Shown: positions 1 to 11,450, numbered from the stretch's first letter. The stretch: DNA of 64,000 bases from Diphasiastrum complanatum (GCA_029204225.1 CM055092.1:44508309-44572308), one strand, 5' to 3'. The notes: generated by a model from the sequence alone, not told the origin. Made by a program: numbers and translations.

Positions 1-2
1 GC

Positions 3-392
3 GGGTGCAACAATGCCTGTAAGATTCGGTCAAGGTTGAAAGTCAGAGTGGCTTGTCATGTTACTTTTGATATCTTATCTGTCAAGTCATTTAGAGCTAC
101 TATTGGGTCCAATGAGACCTATGATGCCAATTTGCTTGAACTTCCAGAGCACTCTCATTCCTGCTACTTACCATTCTCAGGTTCAGCTACAACACAACTG
201 ACCTCGACATCAAGTTCAAAATTTAGCTCATTGGAAGCTACACTTAATGACAAGACCATAAGGGAGAAGCCCATTGAGTTGATTGCTCATCAACCTTTGA
301 TGCAGGATCATCGTCAAATACTTGACGTGGCTATTCAATCACAAGCTGTCATGACTCAATCAAATGTTGACAACATTGATTGTGTTAAATAG
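3..392 (+). other. Unrecognised ORF, open at the left window edge
   Basis: A reading frame is open from the window edge to a stop at 390-392 (about 129 codons). The predicted product is Ser/Thr-rich and hydrophilic, with no motif, membrane segment or zinc-binding pattern I recognise. It runs opposite to the ACCase gene and would lie inside or beyond that gene's next intron. It could be the 3' end of a host gene, a transposon remnant or a chance ORF. The first in-frame start-like codon is TTG, so any true start lies outside the window. Confidence 0.2.
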
Positions 393-483
393 GGATAATT
401 GATGGGTCCTCGGTTGGTAACGTTTACTGATAGAGATATGAGTTTATTTGAAGGAGAACTAGGAAAGGCACAGTTAGTATAAC

Positions 484-1110
484 CTACAAAGCAATGCAAT
501 ATAATGAATAACTGTTTCTTCTTTCTGCGATTCTGGCCCAGAAACACGTTTCTGAGACTTGGAACGTTTTTGCCCAAAAACGCGTTTCTGGGCAACTATG
601 ATATATATACATCATAGATACAGCGGTACCAAGATCCGCGGATCCCGGTACCGCGGATCCACTGTGGTACCGCGGATCCATACTGATCCGCGGTTCCAAA
701 AAAAAAAAATTGGGCAAAAATAACACAGGAAATTTTTTTTTTTTTTTTTATTATTATGGTGCCGCCCAGGTACCGCGGATTTTTGGGCGGCACCATAATG
801 GCAGTACCATGGGGTACTATGATAAACATAGTATATATATATCCATTTTTTGTGGGGAATCCAGATATAATTTTTTCAAATTTTTTTATACACTGCAGAA
901 GCAAGATTTTGTTGAATACTAGGTGTTCGTGGTCCACTAAATCACTGATTCCTAATATGCTGATTAACTGATTCACTGATGAATGCATCAAAAGTCTTTT
1001 GTTTTTTTAAAAAAAATTAGTGTAAAATAGCTATAAAAAAAAAGGACTCGTCCGTGTCCGCGTCCGGGGGTCGGACGCGGACGCGAAATGGTCGTGTCCG
1101 GGGTGGATGC
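484..1110. repeat. Cluster of short GC-rich palindromes and inverted repeats
   Basis: A 14-bp word GGTACCGCGGATCC occurs at 647-660 and 666-679, with partial or inverted versions at 633-646, 686-698 and 769-781. A perfect 16-bp inverted repeat pairs 753-768 with 784-799 across 15 bp. Another pairs 1056-1066 with 1072-1082. Around 538-596 a near-palindromic arm ending in GCCCAGAAAC recurs inverted. This looks like one or more small hairpin-forming mobile elements. No protein is supported here, although several spurious ORFs cross it. Confidence 0.6.
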
Positions 1111-1291
1111 GCATGTCTGATATTATTACATGTATTTATTCAAACCCAAAAAAGAATTTTCAACCTAAAGAATTCAGTACGTACAAGAAAAAGAATTTCA
1201 TGGCCTCTTCCCAAATGGAACATCGTTCCAAAACGGGCAACTATGGCTGAATAAAAAATATCCTCGATAACAAGCAGAAGAGCTACATTAC

Positions 1292-3283
1292 ATGTAGAAG
1301 ATCAACTGTGTAGTCAATATTGGTTAGAATCTCCCCCCTAATCTGCAGCTCCTTCAACCCTAAAACCATGTTTGCAATGGCAGTTGCACGGGTCTCCCCA
1401 AAAGCAAATACATGACCTGCAAAAGCGCAAACGGCAATATGCCAGTATCTTTGAAAGTATCTCATTTGTATGCAAGATGATATGATTTAGCCCAAGAAAA
1501 ATCCACCAGCAAGTAGCAAAAACTCTAAGTTGAACCAAAACCTTCCCATATACACAGATTAGGATTATAACAATATAAAAGAATAGATGTGTGACTGCAT
1601 GCACAGATGCACTCAATTCTGACAATAGTACAAAAGAGTCATAGACCTCCTACACTTTCTCCATGAACAACTTGAATCAAGTATCATGCATGGAAATAAG
1701 GAACGTATTGGTACCAAATTGGGAATCTGAGAATTCGTGAATCCCTCCACCAGACTGCAGCCTCACAACAAATACAGAGAAATATTAGGTAACATAGGTA
1801 GCAGACTACCAACCAGACCAAGCAAGCAATTATACTTGACATCCATGCTCAAGCAACTGATTACATATTCATTCGATTTCAGTTCTCTATAAGCACAAGC
1901 ACAACCTGATAACCAGCCACTGTAGTGATCTCCAGTTTACGGATGGAGATATACAGGCACTATGGAAATCTATCCATAAAAGGAGAGTCAAGCAACTATT
2001 ACTTAGAGTTCTTTGGGTTTTAAAACCAGTGCCATACTGGAAAAAACATGATTGTGTGTACAGGACAATACGTACCTTCACAGAAAAATATGCCCAGACA
2101 TTTGGTTTGCTCTTGAAACTCAATTCCTGTGGTCATAAATAAAGCATACAGACAATTCTGATGTGAGTGTTAATATCAAACTCGTGCTGCAAATGTTATC
2201 ACAATATCATTGCCAATAGAAATACAGGCACCAAAATGTTGTGTACTTTTGTTCACACGAAAAAGTATTTTCAATAGCCGCTACATCTGCAATACCTAAA
2301 TGATTAGGCATTCTCTAAAGTAGTTAAATGAAACAGAACTTAACCTATCGAAACGTTAATCACCTGTACTTTCCCAGTTGTAGGTTTGAATCCATCATCA
2401 GGATCTTCGCTTGTGACTCGCACCGCAACCACATGTCCTTTGGGTTTAACTGAATGTGCAGTATCAAAATCAAATTGCTCTGCTTCTACTGCTGTCTTAT
2501 GCCAGGCGCTATGCCCTCCTCCTCCTCTTCCATAAAAGCGTCTTATTTCTGAAATTGCCACATTCAAGAATATCCTTACATGCTGCATAAAAAATCTGAA
2601 AAAACTTAGCAGTATAACCTTTAATCACTCAAGAAAGATTAAGTTGATGTAATTTTGCTACTCTCCTTTTCATCGCTTTAACCCTGTGCTACAGCTACTT
2701 TGAAGATGAAAGTTGCAAATCACATGTAGTTCAGATTCTTTGATGGCTAGTTCTTTCCCCACCTTTGTAATGACTAACTTACCAGGCAATTTCCATAATG
2801 GGATGCCCATCCCTATCGCAAGCTGAGATCCAGGTAAGTTCACTTCCGCTATCCATTCTGTCACTGGATGTTCCACCTAACAGCATCATACCAGCTCACT
2901 GTTTTACCAGAGTTCTATTTATCCACTGCAAGTTCAATGACATCCAATGCATACCAATTTGCTAATTGCTGGGAACATGAATCTTCTTTCAACTGCCAAA
3001 TGATGAATCGGAACATGAACCTCTTGGAGATCTTTCGAATAATAAATTTTCAACTGTAGATTGCTAGTTTTACAAGCCAGGAGTAATAGCAGAGTAGCAC
3101 AGGCCCTACCTGCAAACGAGGGTTCAATTCTAAAAAATAGAATTCACCAGTGTCCATACTATAAAGGTACTCCACAGTTGCAGCACCAACATACTTGACA
3201 CACTTGGCAAGTCTGCAGGCACCTTGCTCTAGCTGTTGTATTGTATCTGCTAATGCAATTGTTATGGGTCCTTCTTCTATAAT
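1292..3283 (-). CDS. ACC1: Acetyl-CoA carboxylase, biotin carboxylase domain, exons 6-11 (partial gene)
   Basis: Continuation of the homomeric acetyl-CoA carboxylase whose exons 1-5 lie at 14756-17007. Exons read on the minus strand: exon 6 3110-3283, 7 2783-2876, 8 2364-2548, 9 2076-2126, 10 1715-1754, 11 1292-1416. All have GT donors and AG acceptors, and phases agree (7/8 and 10/11 are phase 1). They encode the second half of the ATP-grasp fold and the biotin carboxylase C-terminal domain. Visible motifs are EEGPIT, the ATP-grasp signature [35 protein letters not shown] and [14 protein letters not shown]. The order is collinear with plant ACCases as I know them. Exon 11 ends after DLLH at a GTAATG donor. 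No following exon is visible before the left edge, so the biotin carrier and carboxyltransferase domains are outside the window or lost. The enzyme makes malonyl-CoA for fatty-acid synthesis and elongation. Confidence 0.93.
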
Positions 3284-4137
3284 CTGATCAAGAGCAAATG
3301 ATCAGTAAACATGCTAAAGTCACCAGCTAATGTTGTCAAACTGTACACACAATTATGCAGACTGATATCCTAGAATAAATTCCCTCTTAGAACATCGATT
3401 CTTGCACAGGATCCTGTTCATAGACTGCCATCCACAAAATTTCGGATGCATAATTCAGGTTTCAATACCTGGATTAGAAATCAAGCAGCAATCAAGTTAG
3501 CAAACTGGTGATAACTGTTAGAAGGACAATAATTAGTTACAACCTGTATTTTCTAATTTTTAGTATTGAGCAAATGTTCTCTTTCAAATATGTTCTCCAA
3601 TTTAATATACAGGAATCTTACAGAATCTAATGTTACAGGATTGCTGTTCATATTAGTACCCTGTTGATATTGGTATGTTATAGACATCCTATCAATATAG
3701 GTGCTCTTTTTGTGCATATGTTGACCCCATGCCCTTTTCATTCATGTACACCCCTAAGGGCAATATTTATTACCTTTCGTTTTATGAGGCCACAGGCCCA
3801 ACTATTAGTAGTTAATTCGCCAAGGAGGTGACTACACAAGGGCACATTTTTCTCTCTTCAAATTGCAACTCTGGACCATATCACCTATGGTCTCTAGAAG
3901 CTTCCACTTAGGGCATTTATTTGGCATAAATAAGGACTAGAGATGCTGATTATTTAGCTTTTGGATATTGTTATTGCTTGAGTTCTTCGTGAGAGAACGC
4001 ATCTCTATTGCTTATAGGGCTTTAGCCATTAATCACAAGTGATGTCATTTATTCAAAGTGAAGTTATTGAAAAACCAAACTTGGTCAAAATGAAATTATT
4101 TAATTTCTAGTCTACGAGTCCCTGTTTTAAATTCCCT

Positions 4138-4450
4138 ATGGATCCTTATATCCAATGCTCAAGGATGAGTTCATCGCACTTTCAAGCTGGTCATCAATCG
4201 GGTATCTCTATCTCAAATATTTCATTTCACCCTCTCTTGTGCTTGCTTCCTCTAGAAGCATTCGGATGCATAATGTCATTTCTTACCACAAAAGCAACAC
4301 TTTTCATTGGATGTCCTTTTTGCCATTTGACTTCGAACTTGATTGTCCATCTTCACTCTTCTCTTGATCCTTCACTTGGTTCTTGTTGGATCCTTTGCCT
4401 TTCCATGTCCCTTTGCTAGAGAACTTGGCCTTCTCATCACGATCAACGCC
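4138..4450 (-). pseudogene. Ty1/copia gag zinc-knuckle remnant
   Basis: On the minus strand a Lys/Ser/Gly-rich stretch leads into a CCHC zinc knuckle with the pattern C-F-C-G-K-K-stop-H-Y-A-S-E-C. It closely resembles the intact knuckle of the copia ORF at 27833-28999. An in-frame TGA sits inside the knuckle and a TAG just after it. In copia elements this region is the nucleocapsid part of Gag, which binds the RNA genome. It is a dead fragment with no flanking protease or integrase. Confidence 0.6.
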
Positions 4451-4689
4451 TGCACGGACTCCCACACTAACGGCAGTCACCCGTTATCGCTCATACTGAA
4501 ATAATTCTATTCCACGCCCTAATCCCATGTGTTTTTTGGCACTTGCTATGACGTATGAATTGGAATCATTGTGATGTATGCTCTGATGTTTTGAGCTCTA
4601 TTTTAGCCTGGTAATGTTGTTCAATGCAGTGTATTTTCTTCTACTGAACGTTTGCTTGCTTATTTTTGTTTGCAGGTTTGATCTCGTGT

Positions 4690-5104
4690 TGGCACGATGT
4701 CGGTGCGGGGCCGAGGCCTTTGGGCCAAGGTTGAGCTTATCGAGGGGGATGTGGCTACACACCATGGCTCAGGAACCCGCAAATGGAGATGCTTCACAAG
4801 ATCACTCACCAGGGTTAGGGCTCACTTACTGCGGGTTAGAGGGCCAGATGGGCGGGCATTGGGCATATCTGATTGCCCCAGGATTTCTGATGAGGAGGTG
4901 CAGAGGTTGTCTAGTATGTACGGGCCCGATAGTGCATCACAAGATTCTAGACAGGGACAGGTAGCAGGAGCAGCTACAGGCTCACAAGCAGGGCTCACAG
5001 GCAGGCAGGCAAGGCCTACTACGGGTGCAGGGCCTAGTACATCACAGGCAGGGCATGGTACAGGTACATGGCCTAGTATTCACTTTCTGGGAAGGGTTTA
5101 GGTG
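4690..5104 (+). pseudogene. BED-finger transposase-like remnant (hAT-like, tentative)
   Basis: The ORF 4697-5101 begins MSVRGRGLWAKVEL. It then has W-R-C, an L-T-R-V-R-A-H-L-L segment and, about 16 residues on, a Cys followed by PRISDEEVQRL. That spacing resembles the BED-type zinc finger found at the N terminus of plant hAT transposases, though the usual second Cys of the first pair is missing. After it come Gly/Gln/Ala/Thr-rich repeats (GSQAGLTGRQARP and similar) of low complexity. No transposase catalytic core is visible. The ORF sits inside ACCase intron 5, antisense to the gene. An alternative is an unrelated low-complexity ORF. Confidence 0.4.
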
Positions 5105-5168
5105 CAGTGCATGGTCCAAGCGAGGCCACTCAGCAAATTACTGTGTAGTCTGCCGAATGGTGCACTCA

Positions 5169-5231
5169 CATACTTTCCATGTGAGCCCACATGTGCTTCT
5201 CCGTCTGTGCAAGCTCACATGGAAAAGTATG
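5169..5231. repeat. 18-bp inverted repeat with 26-bp loop
   Basis: The arm at 5169-5186 (CATACTTTCCATGTGAGC) is the reverse complement of 5213-5231 apart from one inserted base. It lies just downstream of the BED-finger-like ORF, so it could be a subterminal hairpin of the same element. Confidence 0.6.
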
Positions 5232-5367
5232 GAGACGACCATGGCAGTGATGAGAGCAATGCTTTCATGCATGCCCTAGAACTAGAATAGCATGGGAGGT
5301 AGTAGAAGAGTTACCTATGGATGGGAGGAGATTCATTCAACACTAAAGTGAGCGTGCACCATAGGAG

Positions 5368-6075
5368 TGTAACAACTGGCATGTATTACAAGATTTTTAG
5401 ATAGCATTGGGGAGTTTCCTTAGAAAATGTTTTGTTGGAACATGCAAAAAAATTATAAAATTCCTACTCAGTGGCTGTAGATCTACAAAGTGAGGCTTTA
5501 GGTGACACATTGTCACATGTACTTTGAATCCCTTTGCCTATTGTAAATTGTAAATTGTAATTATCATTGTAAACGGCTAAGTCACCACCCTATGGAGACA
5601 ATTGTAAATTGCAATGTGAATATTACTTGTAGTGACTAATTTCGAGATGGCTAAGGGGACACTATGTCTCATGAGAGTCTGCTAGACTGACCTCCTAAAA
5701 AGTAGGAGAGTTGACCGATCAACAGGACGTGTCATATGTTCATTGGGATACTTGGTCCAGTGTTTGAGTGGCACATGTCAGACGGTCCTCCTACTTGCTT
5801 GCCTCTATGTCAAGGTACTGCCAAGCGGCAAGTGTTGGTTGTACGTGGAGTTTGCTATGTACCAACGTCGAGATGGGTTAAGGTGTGCTTGAGGGGACAA
5901 AGTGTGAGCCTTGCCAAGCATTCTATTCCTATGCAACTATGGTTGGGAGGAGACTTGCACGATAGCTTCCATGTTTGCTTGTTGATCTATGTACAGATAT
6001 TTGAGATTAAGAAAGAGACGAATTTGCTAAGTAATTTTATGATTTACTTAGAGTTTTGTGAGCTTGTGTGCAACA
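5368..6075 (+). mobile_element. Putative LTR of a degenerate gypsy element
   Basis: The right boundary is inferred from the tRNA-Met primer-binding site that begins 2 bp further on, with the candidate LTR ending in CAACA. The left boundary (TGTAACAAC at 5368) is only a guess from the expected TG...CA ends. The sequence is non-coding. Confidence 0.3.
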
Positions 6076-6077
6076 TT

Positions 6078-6089
6078 TGGTATCAAAGC
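6078..6089 (+). other. Primer-binding site, initiator tRNA-Met type
   Basis: The sequence TGGTATCAAAGC matches the canonical plant retrotransposon primer site TGGTATCAGAGC except for one base. It lies about 300 bp before gypsy RNase H sequence on the same strand, which implies that gag, protease and most of reverse transcriptase were deleted. Confidence 0.6.
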
Positions 6090-6385
6090 AGTTGCTTTCT
6101 AGACTTGTGAGGGATTTGGCATCATTGGCATCTTCAGTTAGGGTTTGGTGGAAGCTTGGACAGCCAAGACGCTATTGTAGGTGATTTGTTGGTAGTTTTG
6201 AAGCCCATGAGATAGCAGATTTAAGCCCTATGATGGATTGTTGATCTTCTGGTAGCTTTTGAGCATCTTCTACAGCTTGCTTGCTTATTCTCTTTGATTT
6301 GAAAATTTCAACCTACATAGGATTTGTGAAATTGTTTGTCACTTCTTCAATACTCAATATATTTCGAATCTATCAATTATATTTC

Positions 6386-6580
6386 GAATTAAAGGCATGG
6401 AGGCATTATATGTATGGATCAAACATTGAGGTATTCATTAGTCATAACAGCTTGGGATACTTTTGTAAGCAACCAGACCTCCGAGAAGCCAGATATTCCT
6501 AATAGAGATTCGATATAAAAAAGGTGTCAAGTATCCACATGTAGCAAATGCACTATCTCGTGTAGTGTACCAGATGTCAT
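6386..6580 (+). pseudogene. Ty3/gypsy RNase H C-terminal remnant
   Basis: The translation reads LKAWRHYMYGSNIEVF, then a degraded segment with stops, then FDIKKGVKYPHVANALSR. This matches the end of gypsy RNase H (the W-R-H-Y-L-x-G and A-D-A-L-S-R landmarks). The integrase of the same strand and type resumes at 11794, on the far side of the LINE, so both pieces probably came from one element. Confidence 0.65.
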
Positions 6581-6917
6581 TTGTAATCATTGAAAATGGC
6601 TTATTGTCTAAGATAAGGTCCATCAAGAAGATCCTCATCGTAAGAAAGTGGAACTATCACAATTTCATGACCTTTTAAGAGCCTTCTATGATGTTAAATA
6701 CCATTTTAACTTAGAGATGGACCTTGGGTCCCATATTAAATATTATTCCTTGTGAGGCCTAAAAGTCCATTACAAAGCTAGATCCCTTTCAAAGCCCTCT
6801 ATTGAGGGTATTACTTAAAAGATTGAATATTGTGCCTCTTGGGAACCCATACCTCTTGGAGAGGCTACGTACACTCTCTCCTACTCTCTCATTGTACACA
6901 TTCTCTTTTATGTAATA

Positions 6918-6921
<4 letters not shown>

Positions 6922-6998
<77 letters not shown>
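6922..6998 (+). repeat. (TC)n microsatellite upstream of LINE ORF1
   Basis: A pure TC dinucleotide run of about 77 bp ends 63 bp before the first methionine codon of the proline-rich frame. It may be part of the LINE 5' UTR or the site of insertion. A second TC run lies near the LINE 3' end. Confidence 0.95.
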
Positions 6999-7000
<2 letters not shown>

Positions 7001-7061
7001 GCGATGGTGATCCTCCCCTCCTAGTCCGCCCTCCTCCACCGCTCCTCCATCAGCGCCCTCC

Positions 7062-8355
7062 ATGGCCCGTAAAACCAGGGGGAGCCCTTGCTCCCCCAAC
7101 CCCCCCCCCCCCCCCGCCCCCTCCATCTCCTCCTACCTCATCCTGCGCTCCACCTGCTGCTGCCCTCCACCCTACCCCTGCCCCACCCGCTGCACCCGCT
7201 CCACCTGCTACCGCCCTCCCCCCTACTTTTGCCCCACCCGTTCCACCTGTTGTCGCCCTCCAGCTCTCCCCCTCCACCCCACCTGCTGCCTCCGCCCCAC
7301 CCAATGCCTCACACCTGTTGCCTCCGCCCCACCTGATATCTCCCCTGCTGCCTCCGCCCCACCCACTGCCTCCGCACCTGCGGTCCCCGCCCCACCTGCT
7401 ACCTCCGCCCCACCGGTTGCCACCCTCCCTTCTACCTCCTCCGCCCCTGCTGCTGCCCTCTCTACTGTTCAAGAGCTTCCCCATACTGCTGTGCAGCAGG
7501 CGCCCCTTCCCTCGCCACACACTAACAGCCCCCCCCCCTCTCCTCGCTTCCCACTCCGGCCCCCCTCCTTCATCTCCTGTCCCTTCCACTCCCATCCCTA
7601 CCAATGCTGCCCCGGACACCCCCTTTCTATCCCACGCAAATTACACGACCTCCAAATCCTTCGAAAATTTTTTAGCCTACCAATTGAAAGAGCTGAAAGC
7701 AGATGTACAAACCTTGAAACTGGAAATCATACATCTACGCACAGAGAACCAACAACTTCGGACAGAAATGGATAACAAATGTGCTTCCCAGCCGCAAGCA
7801 GAGACAATGACGAAGTTACAAGACCTGGAACAGCAGTTGAGCCAACACAAAGAATCGACCAGAACATGGGCTTCTACTCTCACCAATGGTAAAGGTACCA
7901 ACCCACCTTGGACAGCCGATGGCGGAAGTAAGTCTGCCCCTCTTTCATCATTCATTTCCGCTACTCTTACGGAAAAGAAACTTCAAGATTCCAAAGCTCT
8001 CAATATTAGGGTACGAGGCATTGTCGATACCCAAAACGCCATTGAAGCAGCAAAAAGAATTCTATGTAACACCCTAGGACACAATGTAGAAGGTTTTGAT
8101 ACAGCATGGCGCACCAAAAAAGACATCACTACTTTGGTCCTCCGCTTTACGTCACTTAGGTATCGTAAAGAAACCTTGCAGAAAAGAGCCAAGTTGAAAG
8201 ACACAAAGATCTTCATGGATGATGACCTTACCTATATACAGGTTGAAGAAAGACGTCAAGCATTCCAAACCACCAAAGCTACTGGAAGACGAGTGATCTA
8301 TCGAGATGGAGCTGTTCGGTACCTCAATGGTACTACATCCGGAAACAGCCTATAG
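7062..8355 (+). CDS. LINE ORF1 protein: proline-rich head, coiled coil, RRM-like C-terminal region
   Basis: The frame 7318-8355 encodes a Pro-rich N-terminal part of about 105 residues. It is followed by a predicted coiled coil (about residues 115-160: LKELKADVQTLKLE, then heptad-rich LRTENQQLR) and a C-terminal region from LNIRVRG to VIYRDGAVRYL. That layout matches L1-type ORF1p, an RNA-binding chaperone that trimerises by its coiled coil. The Pro-rich section is open in three frames from 7062 because the DNA is a C/T-rich repeat with a run of C at 7101-7115. The true start is therefore unclear and a frameshift there is possible. The ORF ends with TAG at 8353-8355, directly followed in the same frame by ORF2. 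Confidence 0.7.
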
Positions 8356-11300
8356 GAAACTGGGGTCCACGGGCTTGGGAGCATCCCGGGACCCCCTCCA
8401 CACCACTTGCAGCTTGGAGTATGGAACTGCAACGGCATACACTCACCATCCACGGCTGGAGATCTTACCGACTTTATCACAGATAGAGATATACTCTTCT
8501 TTATGGAGACACATGAGAGCCCAGAGCGAGGACTACCCACATTTGTCGGCTACAGATGGGATTCAGTTTACTGGACAGAGACGCGATCAGCAAGTGGCAG
8601 AGGTTCAGGTGGAGTGGCATGTCTTTATCGGGAGTCATTACAGTCAGCGATAGAGTTTATCCGACATGATGGACAGGCACGATACATATGGGTTCACATT
8701 ACTGAACGAGCTATTGGTTTGGATAGGGATCTCTTCATTGCTACCTGCTACTTTCCTCCAGAGTCTTCCTCCTTTGCGGACGGATCAGGTTCTCCCTATG
8801 CTGATCTTTCAGCAGACATTGTCAGATTCACAATCGGGGTTATGTCCTTCTCCGCTGGCGACTTTAATGTCGGGACTGCTACCAGACAGGTGGATTTTCA
8901 TGACACGGATGACATCTTACGTACACAAGCTATTGATTGCGAGGACATTGGTATCACTAGGACCTCAGAGGACGAGATGGGCCCTATCACGAGCTATGGA
9001 GAGTACCTTTTACAGATGGGTGAAGCTCACGAGTTGTCCATTTATAATGGCTTAGCTTGTTGGCCACATTCTGGCAGATTCACTTGCCACCCACACACTG
9101 GAGGACACAGTGTCGTCGACTATCTCATGGGGTCACAGTTTTTATCCCACTCCTGTCCGATTTCCAAATTCTTCACACCACCCTATCGGATCACTCCTTT
9201 CTATCTTTCCGTATGGGCTCCATCCCGACCCTCCAACCACCCATTACTCCACTCATCTCCCGCGCACCCAAGTACACTTTTGATCATTCCCACATCCAAA
9301 CATACCAGGAGGCCGTCAACTCATTTCTTCGTCGTTTCCCACACCACACACCGTTAGAAACACAAGCTACCTTCCTTACCACTTCACTCCATAATGCTGC
9401 ATTATCTTCCTTTTCCTCCAAGCCACATCGACGCCCACCCACTTCGTCACACCCCATCCGGCCTCCCTGGTTTGACGCCGAATGTCGTTTCCTTCATCTC
9501 CAAGTCACCCAAGCTAGACTTCATAATAGACATTTTCTCCATGCAACTCGTCGATCTCTCCATCACACCCTCCACCGGAAGAAACGAGTGTATGAAACCC
9601 AAAAAGGGAAAAGCCTAGTCGATTCCCTTTGTAGTTCCTCCACTGGCGCCTTTTGGAGGGAATTCATTCCCCATACCCCACCTCCCCCCCTCACTGACCT
9701 TCATACTTGGACTACATACACCACTACCCTATATACTGTACTCACAGACACACCCATCTCCATCTTTCCCCGGCCGACTACCTTCACGTTCTTCACCTCG
9801 GACATGGTCTTGACGGCCATTAAGAGACTGAAAACCCGTCGCACCCAGGATATTGATGACCTCGAATCCGAGCTTCTAATCCATGCTGCAAACACATTAT
9901 CACCTACCTTAGCCACCTTGCTCAATCGAGCAGTTGTCTCTGGCTTCCCTTCCTCCTAGTGTACCAACATCATCCATCCCATTCACAAAATTGGTGACCC
10001 CATGGACCCTGGTAACTATCGCACCATCATGGTTGGGCACATCATTGCTAAGTTATACGGCACCATCCTCCAGTCAGCAGTGAGTTCTGAGGAAGAGTCC
10101 AGGCGATTACATGCATTGGGCCAGGCGGGTTTCAGAGCACACTACTCCACTACAGATCATATCTTCACTCTTCGGGCCATTATTGAGGAAGCTAGACACA
10201 GGAAAGAGCAGGTCTACTGTTGTTTTGCTGACTTCAGGAAAGCCTTCGACTCTGTTCCACGTTCCCTCCTCATCCAACGGCTTCGTGATCTCGGCTTTTC
10301 TACTGACACGATCTTGGCAGTGATGGCACTATATGAGAGAGTCCTTGGTTATTTTCGGAGTGACATCGGCATCTTAGATATCTGGAGCACTATTGGTGTT
10401 AAACAGGGTTGTTCTCTATCTCCAACCCTGTTTGGGCTATATATCGATGAGCTTGAGAGAGTCATTGAGGGATGTGGTGGCACATGTTGCAGACTGGGGA
10501 GTATCTTGATTGCTATACTTTTATATGCAGATGACGTGGTTCTCCTATCTTCTACCAGAGAGGGATTACAGTGACAGCTCGACAGCCTTCATGCTTTCTG
10601 CAGTAGATGGGGACTAGAGGTTAACATATTGAAAACCAAAGTTATGGTTTTCAACACATCGAGAGCTTTTATGCAACGCCAAGAACTCATCTTCGACAGG
10701 CAGCCCTTGGAGGTTGTATCTTCCTACACTTACCTTGGCGTACTCTTTACAAGCCCTATCTTTGGTATGCGACAGGCAGCTTCCGCCAGACTTGGGAAGG
10801 GCCACGCGTCACTTGTCCAGTTAGACACCTCAGGACTGTCTCACGGGCTTCGGTTTCTGTTGGGCCAGTTTCAAGTATCTTCACATCAGTTGGCTATTGA
10901 GACTGGACGCTTCCAGTGCACCCCGCGAGAGGAGCGGATTTGCCAGTTGTGCTCATTAGCTATGGTCGAGTCAGAGGAGCACTTCCTTTTCACATGTCCA
11001 GTTTACTATGAGATCAGAGGGCGATATCATTGCCTTTTTCGTCAAACACATGTTACACTACGGTCCCTTATCTCATACGAGGACCCCCGTTGTGTGGCAC
11101 TTATGCTACGTGAGATGTCCCTCTTATGACAGGACCTATGTCAGGCAGTTCAGCATACTTACCCAGTCACCCAGTCCCAGATTACATCCTTCTTCTCACG
11201 CAGGAGATCACGTTCTGATGCGGACATGACTGACAGCGATTGTGACGACATTCCCAGACCCAGGACGCAGAGACGACGTACCACCCAGCCTCAGGCAACC

Positions 11301-11450
11301 ATGAGAGTTACACGTCCCACTAGGCCTCCTAGACAGAGACGCACTACATATGCTCATACTCATCAACGACGCCAGCATGTTCCAGCGCTTACTGATGTTA
11401 CAGCTCGCATTACATCCTTCTACAGCATCAACACAGCCCTGACTTCTTGA
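8356..11450 (+). pseudogene. LINE ORF2: AP-like endonuclease, reverse transcriptase, zinc-binding C terminus (broken)
   Basis: The endonuclease is in frame 1 (8356 to about 9150): WNCNG, the catalytic Glu in METH, GDFNV and VVDYLMG. A frameshift between about 9130 and 9170 moves the rest to frame 3, where the endonuclease SDH motif and the RT follow. RT blocks are NYRTIMV, motif A FADFRKAFDSVP, motif B GVKQGCSLSPTLFGL and motif C YADDVVLL (near 10530). A C-terminal C-x2-C...H-x4-C type region (ICQLC, HFLFTC) lies around 10935-11000. Further breaks are TAG 9957-9959, TGA 10572-10574 and TGA 11127-11129. An apparent internal deletion near 10830 joins the RT thumb to the zinc region. The basic tail (to the stop at 11448-11450) carries PCNA-box-like sequences. 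Confidence 0.85.

Noticed and set aside
596-991. 131-residue minus-strand ORF
   Set aside because: It runs through the palindrome cluster and A/T homopolymers and shows no domain.
6830-7024. ORFs over the TC microsatellites (6830-7126, 22190-22526, 24794-25178)
   Set aside because: They are Leu/Ser or Arg/Glu dinucleotide repeats with no protein character.
7050-7619. 189-residue Gly-rich minus-strand ORF and the 237-residue Pro/Cys-rich plus ORF over the same DNA
   Set aside because: The DNA is a C/T-rich low-complexity repeat open in several frames; only the frame continuing into the coiled coil (7318-8355) is supported.
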